This document shows positions 22,701 through 34,294 of a stretch of DNA of 64,000 nucleotides, in pieces. This DNA is from Apium graveolens (taxonomy: Eukaryota > Streptophyta > Magnoliopsida > Apiales > Apiaceae). Location: NCBI RefSeq assembly GCF_009905375.1, contig NC_133648.1:25295562-25359561 (forward strand), given 5' to 3'. The notes below the pieces were generated by a model. That model was not told the DNA's origin. It was given only the letters and a program-made list of their open reading frames with translations, and did not search any database. Every line of letters begins with the position of its first letter. Within the stretch, counting starts at the first letter, position 1. Position numbers and translations under genes: made by a program.

Positions 22701-23263
22701 TTGAATCTGTACAAATGGTTTACCATACCTTTTTGAAAGAACATATCTTGTTATATTTTATGACAGATGGAAGGGTATACCATATTAGGCATAATGCTAT
22801 ACCACTGAAGTATTTTGAGGAACTGGAACATGTTCTATTTCTACTTCAAGTGAAAGACAGATTAACAGATAATGTTGCAGGTTATTTAAAGTCTCAAATT
22901 CAAAGACAGAAGAAGCTTTATTCTGTAAAGTCTGACAGCACATATTGTCCCAAGTACAGAGATCACAAAGGTGATATTGTTGAAATGAAGCCTAACTCTG
23001 CTAAGATCATAACTACTTTTCTGGGTTATAAGGCTGTGGAATTCAATCTAGAGTCCGACAAGGCATATCTGATCAGACTAGATCGGGAGATAAGAAAAGC
23101 TAAGATAAATGATCTCAGAGTAGCTATTTTTCAAATTGGTGAAGATACAGCTGAATTGATAAATGCTAAAAGGAGGATGGTCAATGAACTTGAATATGCT
23201 GAGAGATGTTTGTTGAAGAACTATCTCAGAACAACTCCTGATATCAAAGAGATCAGAAATTGA
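19712..23263 (+). pseudogene. Sirevirus B ORF3 in the env-like position (broken)
   Basis: The ATG at 19712 begins with MAP, as in A ORF3. The first 240 codons align with the A N-terminal domain (DIGYALNEPNEV, RREWNFFFDCITKAF, NTVYFARF). A Ser/Pro/Lys-rich middle follows, with a coiled coil at about 21,600-21,880 (KTQERKQTQIDEILKNQ) ending in a DAKKGE motif shared with A. The C-terminal region (about 22,680-23,260) shows no similarity I can see to A. Breaks: TAG 19814, TAG 20006, a frameshift near 20,105, TAA 20455, TAA 22381, TAG near 22,519 and a frame change before 22,532. I see no transmembrane segment. The function is unknown. Confidence 0.8.
22375..22425 (+). repeat. Local CTCTAACATAGC triplication in B ORF3
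   Basis: Three near-identical 12-base units sit side by side and create in-frame TAA codons. It is a small slippage duplication near the frame break. Confidence 0.7.
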
Positions 23264-23466
23264 AGCCAAGTCAAAGATCTACAACTGCTTAAATTCTGAT
23301 GTGTATACAGACTGAAGCTGTTATCAGACCTTAAGATGGTAAAGCTAAACGAACTATAAGTTTTTGTTATCTAGTCAAATTCTCATGCATTTGTACTTAA
23401 TATTTTTGAAATCATCAAATATCTGTTAAACTTGTATATTATGCTAATTTACAAGTTGGGGGAGAT
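23264..23466 (+). other. B 3' untranslated tail and polypurine tract
   Basis: A non-coding tail with two TTCTGAT-like words ends in TTGGGGGAGAT (23,456-23,466), the polypurine tract right before the LTR. Confidence 0.75.
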
Positions 23467-24087
23467 TGTTAGATATATTTGATAATGTCATGTGTAATAT
23501 GATTTGTGTTTAGTTTTCAGATTTTACCTAACAGGACAAATCGGTACTTAACTGGAAATCAGCACTTATACTGAAGACAGAACTTAAGATATCAGAACTT
23601 AAGTTATCAGAACTTAAGTTATCAGAAGATATTTATCAGGAGATAATATCAGGACTTAAGATGACTTTCAGATAAGGCAGGCGACTGATTGAAAGGAAAG
23701 AAGATCGAGACTAAGACAGAAAGAAATATGCATGAAGAAAGAATTCTATGAAGAATAGAATACTTGGAAGAAAAGATAACTAGTTGATATATTTTAGGAA
23801 GCATAATTATATTCCATATCAATTAGAACATTATCTTGTAACTGTGTAGTATATAAACACAGGCATAGGGTTTACACTATAAGTGTTATCATTATCGAAG
23901 TTATTATTCTTTGTAACCCTAGCAGCTCTCGTGATAATTTTTCATCACTGAGAGAGAACAGTTCCATATTGTAACAGAGTTTATTGTGTTGAATAAAATC
24001 TATTTTCTGTTACTTGAGTTCTTATATTCGATTTGATTGTAGTAAACATTGTATTCAACCCCCTTCTACAATGTGTGTGACCTAAAA
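23467..24087 (+). repeat. Sirevirus B 3' LTR
   Basis: It starts TGTTAGATATATT after the polypurine tract and ends near 24,086 after a CAACCCCCTTCTACA stretch like those near the ends of A and C LTRs. The exact last base is uncertain by one or two because the partner LTR is off-window. TATATAAA lies at 23,850-23,857. Three ATCAGAA words at 23,591, 23,606 and 23,621 have a 15-base period. Confidence 0.85.
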
Positions 24088-27000
24088 GTATAAAAGAACT
24101 AGATCAAAATAGGTTAAATGTAGTGATTCCAGATAAGACATAGGTATTAAAATATAAAGAAGGTAAGCATCAGTTTAAAGTATAACATGGTATCATGGTT
24201 TAGGGGTAAGAATAGAGTTATCAAGCAATCATGAACAACTTTAAGGAATAACTGACTTTTATGTGTTAAGATAAGGTTATTCAGTACAACTTATATAGGG
24301 TTCAGCATCACAATTACTTTGGTATACTAGCATGGTATGAGTTTTGAGTTACATGCATAGCAATCTTCAAGTAAAGTTAAACTACTTGCAATAGATACTT
24401 GAGAGTTCATGGCACTTGCATATAATACGAAAGATAGATTTAAAAATACTTGGATCATGTATATATGTATATCAAAGTGAATTAGAATACTTGCATTATA
24501 TATAAAAGCTGGGTTAGCACACACTTGTAGTGTTAGAAAAAAGGTAGGGTGAAACACTTGCCTTGAGAAAGGCTTGACTTGACTGGCAGGTGGGAGCAAT
24601 TGGGAGCTTTACTCGAATTTAATGGCAAGTTTACCCTCGTCTCGAGAGCCTACACAAAAATAATAATAACCTCATTATAATATATTCTCACCAACTCAAC
24701 CTAATTATAAACCAAAATTAAGCACATTGGCACTTAGGCCTATATACACAAACATGCTTACAATTACCTTATAAGCATAATAGTTCACATAGCCACATAT
24801 GCTCATATAACACATTTAAGTACATAATAATATATCAACACATTATCTTGCATCACTAGGCTTGGATGATCTCACTCCACTTACTCAAGTCACTTAGTTA
24901 TGCTAAACTAGTCAAAACTCCTAATATTGACCTCATTACACGAAGTGCCTTTCCTAAACCATCAAGTTCCTATTAACCCTGACCTAGGCCCTACACTCTA
25001 CTGACCTTATACTATCTTACAACTATGATGGTCAACATAGGCCTCACTCATAAGTGCTCTAAAACTAAATGTTAAGTGAATGTGCTCATTATAGTGATTT
25101 CAGGATGACATCAATGGGTTCTTGAGTACAGTTGACACCCTTACACCTCAAGTTTACCTCCCAAACTTCTACACTAGACTTTTTCCCCAAAATATAAGTG
25201 AACAAACATTTTTAAACACAGGGGATATGTAACTTAAAATGTTCTGTTCCAGTACGTAATTTAAATTAACAGTTATTCATATATTACTGAACCATAAAGA
25301 TATGGTCAGGGGTATTTGCCTTGCAGAGCTTTACAACTATTATTAATTGACTTCGAGCTGACTCAGACGCTCAGGCTTTATCGTCTAACCACTAGATCAC
25401 CCTGGATTCGACTTCAACACTCAGTTCCTTTGATTGGAACCTTACTGAGCTTGTTGACTGACCATCAGACTATCTTTCGTCCAATGCCAACTCTCGGGTC
25501 TTCCGACTAGAACCTACAAAGTTGAAATACCCTAATTTAGACGTCTGAATATGCTTGACATATCCTTGCTAACAATCTACCCGTACGTTAACAAAACCCG
25601 ACTCGTAACATACGCATTATTGTAATATACATATCAATTAGGGTTCACGTTCTCGAAAGTCGGTTCAGTGTTCATTTTCAGAAGATACGTATACTCGTCA
25701 TTTTACAAAATTAAGGTTATTGGTTTTGGCAAAATATTTCACCACGACATACAATCAGGTTTCGTATAAATCATATGTATGCATTTATATATACTCGCTC
25801 GACGTTCCGATAATTACTGGATACACCCCCGTGTTTCCGTAATTTGATTTCCCGGAAATCGGGCAGCACTTCTTTTATTTTTCAGACTAGCCCGTCAAAG
25901 CAATTTGACGTCAAATCACAACAACAATCACCACAATTCAATTCCACAAATCCCAACCTCCGATTCAAACCAATTAATTATTATCCGTATTTTTATATTT
26001 TTATTTGTATTTTTATATTTGTATTCGTATTTTTATATTTTTATTCGTAGGACTCAGAAATATCATCACAGTCCACCAGCGACTCATCGAAGTTTACCGT
26101 CGATGGCGGTAAAATATATCGGTGCCCCACACGTGTCGGGTTTCCAAATAAATTTCATCGATTAAACATTAATTTCCCACACAATATTTATTTATTATTT
26201 CACAAAGAAAATTAATTAAACAATTTTATGCAGGGAATTAAAATAAAAACAATCCCCAACCAAAACAACAATAACAACATCGACACAGCCACGGGCCACC
26301 TAGCCGAAAAGAATCCAGCGGCGGCCGAAAAGAAATCATCAGACAGCAACAAGGCAAGGCAACACCCGCACCACTTCTATACGCACAAATATATACACTC
26401 ACACACACAACACACATAACACACATATGCGTATACACAGATATATACACAGCTTGAAGGAACAATTCACGAACTGAACAACAGGATACCGGAAAGCCAA
26501 GCCGCGGAAACCAACAGGGATGACCAATGGCGGTTCACCGAAAAACGGGATGGCAGCTAATTGGAAAAAGAGAGGGAAAATAGGGGGAAATCGAGAGAGT
26601 GAAGCTAGGAGATTTATGAGCAGCGCGAGAGAGGGGAGGAGAGATCATTTGCGAGAGAGAGAGAACAGACATGCGGTGGTGTTGAAAAGAACATGGAATA
26701 AAAGGAAAAAAGGGTACTGAATGGATAAAAACTATAATCCTTATCTGCTTGCTAACCCGATCTAACACCGAAATTAATGGTTTAACGAGTAATCTATGGG
26801 TAAAGATAACCTGAAATCTTACGAAAATAGTTTTGAAATTTCTAAAAAAAACCCGAAACTAATAAAATAAAATTTTCATAATTTTTAAAGCATTTTTAAA
26901 ACGCAACTTGTACCCGCATTTAATGATTAAAAGAAACATCGCGCGAGTGAATTTAATCCCAAAAATTTCCAAAATAATTTTAAAAATTCTATGAATATTA

Positions 27001-27414
27001 TAAACTTTATAAACTTTGAGTTTCATAAATTTTTGAAATATTTCTGATTTTAATGTAGAATTTACATTAAAATACAATCAGAAAATCATTCAGGGCTAAA
27101 TAATTAATGAAATATTGACTCCTAAATTTTATTAAATCCTAAAAATAATTATTGAAATTATAAAATCACAAAAATAATTTTAGGGATAACCCATATATTT
27201 ATGAAAGATAAAACTGCACTAAAATCACTTTTAAAAGTGGAACAAAATGATACAACCCAATAATTAACTACATAATTCAATCCTATACACCAGTAATCAC
27301 ATATAAATAATAACAAAGTAATAACCTGCTGACAGAACCCATACACATATTTTATTCATTTAACTATTTAACAATTACACATTTAAATAGTACAAAAATA
27401 TACGAGTCGTTATA
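24088..27414 (-). repeat. Chromovirus H/G-type LTR, left part cut by B
   Basis: 24,088-25,180 matches the G LTR interior (48,831-49,920). From 25,181 the sequence departs from G and continues with a different 2.2-kb LTR end, finishing TACGAGTCGTTATA. On the minus strand this resembles the TGTAACGACTCG start of Del/Tekay LTRs with terminal mutation. A polypurine tract follows. The LTR is thus a mosaic: one half shared with G, one half specific to H. Short ORFs in here have no support. Confidence 0.75.
25985..26048. repeat. AT-rich minisatellite in H LTR
   Basis: About three imperfect units of about 18-20 bases of the type GTATTTTTATATTTTTATTC. A second copy with a different unit arrangement is at about 44,469-44,533. 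Confidence 0.7.
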
Positions 27415-29284
27415 TCCTTCCCCCTTAAAGAGATTCTGTCCTCAGAATTTGATTTAACTAAACAAGTGAGGACATTTGTCAAGCATATCTGACTCTGACT
27501 CCCAAGTGGACTCTTCCACTTGAGAATTTCTCCAAAACATATTCACTATAGGAATAAACTTATTCCCGAGGTCTCGTTTTCACGATCTAGGAGCTAGATT
27601 AGTTCATACACAATGTCTTGATTTAAATCGAAATATATTTCTTTGACACAAAGACATAAAACACAATATGAGTGTGCTGCAGCTGTGGTAACAGCGCTAG
27701 CTCATAGGCGACATAACCTGTTTCTCTCAATACCTCAAATGATCCAATATTCATAGGGTTTAGCTCACTTTTATGCCCAAATCTCATCATCCCTTTTCAA
27801 GGCGAAACCTTCAGCAGTACTAATGCTTCAACTTTTATCTCTATAGCCTTCAGATATGAATCTGCATTCATTCTTTGTACACTATGAGTTGATTTTAACC
27901 TTTTTTTTCGACTCAATACTTCATATTCATAATGTAGAGACTAGCCCAAGGCCTAACAATTCCCTTATCTTTTCAATTAGCTTAGACTGGAAATGAACTT
28001 CATACAATAGTTCCTTATCACTTTCGGGTACTCAAACTTCAACTTTAACTCTTTCCAATTCTTTTACTAACTCCTTAGTGATCTTAATCACATATCTTTT
28101 ACTACACTGGCTTTGTTTGAGTGATCGTTAATAGGATAACCATAATCTTTTGATAATCTCAACCAAAATTCATACCTTGAAATCTTAACATACAGTTGCT
28201 CCAATTTCAACCTTCGTAGGGAAATCCTTGGGCGTTCTACATGGATTCTCTAAATTTTAAATAGATGAGGATGTTATCAATAAATACAATTACACTTAAA
28301 CAAGTACTCCTTATACACTCTGTTCAATAAACCTTTAAACGCGATTGGTGCATTTGTTAATCCCAATAATATTATCAGAACTCATAATGTCCATACCTCA
28401 CTCTAAACACAGTCTTTAGTATGACCTCAGGCTTATCTTTAGCTGACGGTAGCCTGATCTTAGGTCATCCTTCAAAAATCAACACGTTCCTTTAATTGAG
28501 TCATATAAATAATCAATTTTATGCAAGGGTCACTTATTTCTATTTGTCAACTTTTCAAGCTTCTGATAATCAGTACATAACTCCTTACATCCATCATTTT
28601 CATCTTTTCTATAACCTACTTTAGCGCATAACATGGAATATACCTTGTCTAATAATTCCCTCATTCCACAGTCCTAATGTTTCCTTACTAACTACTTGAT
28701 TCCTACTGGCCATATGATATGGGGCTTTTGACACCATCCCGAATCTGTACAGTAACCAACGAGAGATTCCATCTCACGCTTCGAGGTAATCCTAGTAAGT
28801 CATCCGGTAAAACCTTTGGGACTTCACCTGCTCTCTGGATTCTTTCAAACTTAGGTGCTTCCTTCTTGATATCCACGGCATGCGCTAGTTGTGCCTTACA
28901 TTCTTGTTTATGTCCTCGAATACTCATCCTAGTATTAGCTTTTGATACTATTACTATTTGCTTCTTCTGGTAATCAATCATTGCCCAATGACAAGCACCC
29001 AATCCGCTCCCAGGATTATATAAATCTCTTTTAACTCGAAAGGTAATAGGTCAGTCGTAAAAAATTTCTAATATTTCTATAGGATATTTAGGACATGACT
29101 GATTTACTGGAAATTCACTTCGATCAACCATTTCTATAATTAAAGGTTCATTTAAATATTCCAAAATTAGCTCCATTCTATCCACATATAATTATCTTAG
29201 ACACTCCATTGCCACATAATACTCTAACAGGCATAAAATTAAGATATGAGGTACCTGGTTCCGTATTAGGGTTTGGAGCAGTTG
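27415..29284 (-). pseudogene. Degraded H internal region, copy 1 (chromovirus pol remnant)
   Basis: Read on the minus strand from 29,284 down: an aspartic-protease relic (about 29,200-29,260, DSG region degraded), a protease-RT connector with PDDLLGLP, RT pieces ending at a FIDN box (about 28,252-28,300, expected FIDD), then a jump to the RNase H-integrase linker (about 27,960-28,110). The integrase C-terminus (about 27,650-27,860, matching VLLKVSP and RFGHKSEL) and a chromodomain end (about 27,454-27,545, WRNSQVEESTWE) follow. RT C-terminus, RNase H and the integrase core are missing, and many stops are present. Gag and PBS are absent on this side because sequence AGTTG joins it directly to an LTR at 29,285. 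Polypurine tract at 27,415-27,428. Confidence 0.75.
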
Positions 29285-30688
29285 TGACACACCCCATATT
29301 TAACAAAAGAAACTATACGAATAATCACAATAGTTATAAAAAGGAATTAAATACATCCGAAACCAAGATCTTTACAGTTTAGGGTTTGGAACAGCCTAAC
29401 ACTATTAACTATTACAACCTGATTTCAATATCGAGTCCTCACACAAAATGATCACTATACTACCTGAGCTCAAACATACGAATCGGCATCACAAGTCTTA
29501 CGGGAGGTCTGCTTGAATCTAACCATATCCGCTAGCTGAAATATCAGGGTAAAAGCAAGTAGAGAGCCAAATGCTCAATAAGTGTTATATAATACATAAA
29601 CAAGAATGAAAGAATAACAATGGAAGTGAAAGATTCAACAATATAGTAACAACAGATAAACATTCAGGGTGATGGCATCATTTATTTGTAAAAAAATAAT
29701 TAAAAACCATTTCTTTATCAAAAACCATTTTATGACGCTACGGATTACAGCGGGTGATCAACAGCGAAGTAATCTCGAACCTAGCTGGGTTCTAGAACAT
29801 TAATGGGATCCCTAGGCAACTTTTAAGCCTGTAAATTAAGAGCGGAAGGGCTTGCGTCTCAGCCCAGATCCACTATTTAAAGAAAACATTCGTCCCCCTT
29901 TGGGAATGAAAATCCACTTTTTAACTTTTCATTTTAATAACTGATGCCAAGTGACGGTTAAATTCTTAAATAGTAAACATCTTTATCAAGGGTTCTAGAT
30001 CAACTTCGAGGCACATGGAATAGGTTCAATAAATTTTAAGGCCGTGATCAACTAGACTGATATCTTATCAAATGGGATTGCAAAATTTCTATTCAAAGGG
30101 ATATGATCACTAAACATAAGGGTATTAACCAAATAATCAGGGTTACATTGAGTTCATGACATTAACTCAGGGTGCAAGAACTAAAGTTGTTAGTTGTAAC
30201 TACATAGGGTTGGGCTTTAGATAGATCAACAATTTTGATGTTTAAAGAGATTACAATAATAAACAGGATTTCTATGGATTTGGTAATGAAGTTTAACAAG
30301 GTTATTGAATAGTATAAAAGAACTAGGTCAAAATAGGTTCAATGTAGTGATTCCAGATAAGACATAAGTATTAAAATATAAAGAAGGTAAGCATCAGTTC
30401 AAAGTATAACAGGGTATCATGGTTTAGGGGTAAGAATAGAGTTATCAAGCAATCATGAACAACTTTAAGGAATAACTGACTTTTATGTGTTAAGATAAGG
30501 TTATTGAGTATAAGTTATATAGGGTTCAGCATCACAATTTCTTTGGTATACTAGCATGGTATGAGTTTTGAGTTACTTGCATAGCAATCTTCAAGTAAAG
30601 TTAAACTACTTGCAATAGATACTTGAGGGTTCATGGCACTTGCATATAATACGAAAGATAGATTTGAAAATACTTGGATCATGTATAT
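29285..30688 (-). repeat. Recombinant chromovirus LTR, first part
   Basis: It starts TGACACACCCC after AGTTG, exactly like the G LTR at 47,805, and follows the G LTR until A2 interrupts it at 30,689. It resumes at 43,945. Confidence 0.85.
30684..30688. repeat. Target-site duplication of A2, left copy
   Basis: TATAT directly before the A2 LTR; repeated at 43,940-43,944. Confidence 0.8.
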
Positions 30689-31789
30689 TTTTAGGAATAT
30701 GTGTATTAGTTTGATGATAAGTTAAACAAAACACTTAAGTAGAAATCTAGTGTTTGTAGCCTCAACGGATAAGACCATCTTGGCTATCCTTGAAGGAGTA
30801 GCTTTACTTAGCAATAAGTCTAGTATTTTAGCACATTTCATTCTCTGGATTCAAGTTGTAATTCTTAGATGTTATAGGAAATTATCAGTCATGTTGACTA
30901 CTAGTGGATATGAAAATAGGAGGGCTAATTGTAAATATTTCATGCCTTGTAATTTTGTATAAGTGAAGAAGTATCAACTGATATTGAAGACCTTCAACGT
31001 ATAAGAAACAAAGCTTCAACGGATGTCTCTAAAGCTTCAACGGATAATATCCATCAACGGATAAGTGCTTCAACGGATAAAGACTTTAACTGTTAATGCA
31101 TCAACGGATAAAGCTTCAATGGATAAAGCCTCAACGGATAAGGCATCAACGGATGAAAGCTTCAACGGATGCTTAGTTCAATAGCAGTTGATAGTGACAA
31201 TTCATAAGCTGACAGAGGCACATGGGTTGACAGAGACAAACTGGAATGTGGCAGCCTCTAAGAGGAATCAAGAAAATGCAGCATTTCCATTCTGGTGCAA
31301 ACAAGGGAGTATTCAAAGATTAACAACTAAACCTAAATTGCATTGGATAGAGAAATGAAGAAAAAACATGTGAAGAGCCTTTTAATTGTATTTTACAGTT
31401 TTGTCTTCACTTGTAAACTTGGTGATATATAAACCAAGTAGCAGCTAGGAATTAGATGTGATTTTTCAAGAGCTGTTTAGAAAAATCCAGAGAGAAAATC
31501 ATCTAGTTTGTACTAGGAAGCAGTTGTGATTTAATTCTTTGAATCACAGATTTTCTGAAATAACACATCTCTGGTGGAACAACAAATCCACCAGAAATTT
31601 TTTTAAGTTCTTTGTGTTCTTTACATTTGTGTTTGAATATATATTTGTCTGCATTAGCTTCAAGCAATTCACACACATTTGCTCACTAAAACACTTAGCC
31701 CTAGAAACTGCTCAGAACTTGAAAAAGTTTTGAGATTTACATTCAACCCCCCTTCTGTAAATCTCATTGTTAGTCCACTGGGAATAACA
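30689..31789 (+). repeat. A2 5' LTR
   Basis: It begins TTTTAGGAATATG (second base G->T relative to TGTTAGG) and ends GGGAATAACA. The word array at 30,990-31,172 holds about eight exact TCAACGGAT copies at 15-21 base steps, with another at 30,762. A TATA box GATATATAAACC lies near 31,425. It matches 42,838-43,939. Confidence 0.93.
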
Positions 31790-31791
31790 AT

Positions 31792-31803
31792 TGGTATCAG
31801 AGC
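31792..31803 (+). other. A2 primer binding site (tRNA-iMet)
   Basis: TGGTATCAGAGC, the canonical sequence complementary to the 3' end of plant initiator tRNA-Met, two bases inside the LTR. Confidence 0.9.
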
Positions 31804-31849
31804 AAGCTCTTAACATACAAAGAGTTTAAAGATCTATTCTGCTAACATC

Positions 31850-34275
31850 ATGAGTGCACAGAAGAATCCTCCTGCTAGGAAGGATATTGGAATAAAGATT
31901 CCAGTCCTGGAAAAAGATAACTATCATCACTGGAAAGTGAAGATGCATTTACATCTTCTTTCTCAAGATGAAAGCTACATCAACTGTATTGAAAATGATC
32001 CTCATATCCCTCATAAAGTGGTCACAGCTGCTACTGCAACAGTTGTTGTTGGACAGTCCATTCCCAAGCCAAAAGCAGAATGGACTATTGAAGACATAGA
32101 AGAAATCCGCAAGGACAAGAAAGCCATGAACATTTTGTTTAATGGCTTAGATCAAGATATGTTTGACAATGTCATCAATAGTCAAACTACAAAGGAAGTT
32201 TGGGATACTGTACAAATCATTTGTGAAGGTACTGAGCAGGTTAGAGAGAACAAGATGCAGCTTCTTATTCAACAGTATGAATATTTTCACTTTGAAGAAG
32301 GAGAATCATTAAATGATACCTTCAACAGATTTCAGAAACTGTTAAATGGATTGAAGCTGTATGGTAGAGTGTACCAAGTCAAGGATTCCAACTTAAAATT
32401 TCTGAGGTCTCTACCAAAGGAATGGAAGCCTATGACTGTCTCTCTAAGAAATTCTCAAGACTATAAGAACTTCACACTTGAAAGATTATTTGGAATTTTG
32501 AAGACTTATGAACTTGAAATGGAGCAGGATGAGCTGCTGGAAAAGGGAAAGAGAAAAGGAGGAACAGTTGCACTTGTAGCTGACAGTGAGAAAATTGAAG
32601 CCATGAATGAGGAGAAAACAATGCCAAGTCTCAAAATTGGCACAAGCAAATCAGAATCAAGCAAGGGTAAAGAGCAAGTAGCTGAGGATGAAGACAATTC
32701 CAGTCAGGATGACTCTGATGATGTTGATGAACATCTGGCTTTTCTGTCTAGGAGGTTTACAAAGATGAAGTTTAGGAAAAATACAAAATTCACTAAGCCA
32801 AACAAGAACATGGTGGACAAATCCAAGTTCAAATGTTATAACTGTGGCATTAGTGGACACTTTGCAAGTGAGTGTAGGAAGCCAACCTCTGATAAGAAGA
32901 AATTTGAGCAAGTTGATTACAAAAAGAAGTATTTTGATTTGCTCAAACAAAAGGAAAGAGCTTTTCTCACTCAAGATGATTGGGCAGCAGATGGAGTCAA
33001 TGAAGATGATGATATGGAATATGTCAACCTAGCCCTGATGGCTAATTCTGATGAAAATGAAACTAGTTCATCAAGCAACCAGGTAATTACTACTGATCTC
33101 TCCCAGCTTTCTAAAAATGAATGCAATGAAGCCATAAATGATATGTCCAATGAATTATATCATTTACGAGTTTCCCTTAAATCACTAGCCAAAGAAAACA
33201 CTAGGAACAAAGAGAATAATGTGTTTTTAAGTGATAGGAATGCTGTGTTAGAGGATCAGGTAATTGAGCTTGAAAAGATTAAACTTAAATGCTTGACTGT
33301 TGAGAGTGAACTAGAAGAAGCTGTTAAGAAAGTAGAAATTCTTTCTAAACAGTTAGAGAGTGAGCAAGAGGTAATCAAGGTCTGGAAAACATCTAGGGAT
33401 GTTAGTGTTCAGATTGCCAAGGTTCAGGGATTGAATCATTCTGTGAGGATGCCTGGAAGAAAAACAAAAAGGAGTTAAAATTAATTGATGGATTGTCAAC
33501 GGATGTGGAATCAACAGATGATGAAAGTTATCCGTTGAAGGAAGAAAAAGAGCATCCGTTGAAGGCTCATCAATTAAAACAGGCAAGTAATTTTAAAAAT
33601 AAAAATCTCAATAAGAAGGATGGTTCAACTTTCAAGAACTTTGTCAAAGAAGGAGTTAGCACATCCAAAGATGCCAGTAAGGTGAATATAGGACACATGA
33701 CTTTAGATCAGCTGAAAAATAGGCTTAAGTTGGTTGAGGATAAAAAGGAAACTAAAAGAAAATCTAAAAGAAATGGGAAGGTAGGGATTAATAAACATAA
33801 CAATTACACACCTGATAGGTATGCTCCTAGAAAAAGCTGTGTGTATTGTAAAAGTGTTAATCATCTATCTGATAACTGCAAATCTGTTAAGAATGCTCCC
33901 ATGCCTTCAAATCCCTCCATGCCTAACATGTCTATGTCACCTCTGCATGCCATGCCTGTTATGTCTCATCAGAATCCCCATGCACATCTTGCAAACATGC
34001 CATATATTAATAATCCTTATTTTACTGCATTCAGTATGCCTCAAATGCCATACAATATGCCTATGTGGAATAATATGTTTGCACAATCTATGCCTTATCA
34101 AATTCAATCAAATGTGCTAAATGATTCTGTGACTAACCCTACACTTCAACCAACTACATCTGAGACTAAGGTTGACCCAAAGCTACCTAAGTCAAAATAT
34201 GCAGGAGGAATGAAGTCTAGGAAAATGATTAACAAGGCTGGACCCAAGGAAACTTGGGTACCAAAATCAACTTGA
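31850..34275 (+). pseudogene. A2 gag (one frameshift)
   Basis: The ATG at 31850 opens 542 codons to 33,478. A 1-base loss near 33,430 shifts the frame, which then continues from about 33,435 to TGA 34273-34275, about 808 codons in all. Features: copia gag N-terminus (IPVLEKDNYHHWKVKM, about residues 17-32), UBN2-type capsid (about 90-240), an intact CCHC knuckle CYNCGISGHFASEC (about 328-341), a coiled coil (about 440-520), a second knuckle CVYCKSVNHLSDNC near 33,839-33,880 and a Met/Pro-rich tail. Words TCAACGGAT/ATCCGTTGA occur at 33,497-33,562, within the C-terminal coding part. This is the best preserved gag in the window and serves as reference for A1. Confidence 0.92.
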
Positions 34276-34294
34276 TTGATTTTGTTGTGTGCAG
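34258..34294 (+). other. gag-pol junction with intron-like borders (A2)
   Basis: 37 bases from GT at a gag codon boundary (after Trp) to GTGTGCAG|GG at a pol codon boundary. A1 differs by one base in length, yet both border phases are kept, which is expected for a spliced or recoded join and not for a simple readthrough. Confidence 0.4.

Larger units (their letters stand above)
1..24087 (+). mobile_element. Sirevirus B (Ty1/copia), interrupted by A1, 5' end missing
   Basis: The order is gag (1-114 and 13,383-14,845), pol (14,864-18,216), a 1.5-kb spacer, ORF3 (19,712-23,263), a polypurine tract and a 3' LTR (23,467 to about 24,087). Protease-integrase-RT-RNase H order and an extra ORF after pol are the Sirevirus layout. 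Element A1 (115-13,382) is inserted in gag. On its right B abuts sequence matching the interior of the G LTR (compare 48,831 and 58,391), so B was inserted into a chromovirus LTR. Its right target duplication cannot be confirmed because the left end is outside the window. Confidence 0.85.

Noticed and set aside
24081..24092. Target-site duplication for B
   Set aside because: Only the right end of B is in the window, so a duplication cannot be demonstrated and the LTR end is uncertain by one or two bases.
28703..29002. 99-codon minus-strand ORF as an intact gene
   Set aside because: It is a chance-open piece of the degraded H protease-RT connector; neighbouring pol segments are out of frame and full of stops, and the copy at 47,248-47,493 is not open in the same way.
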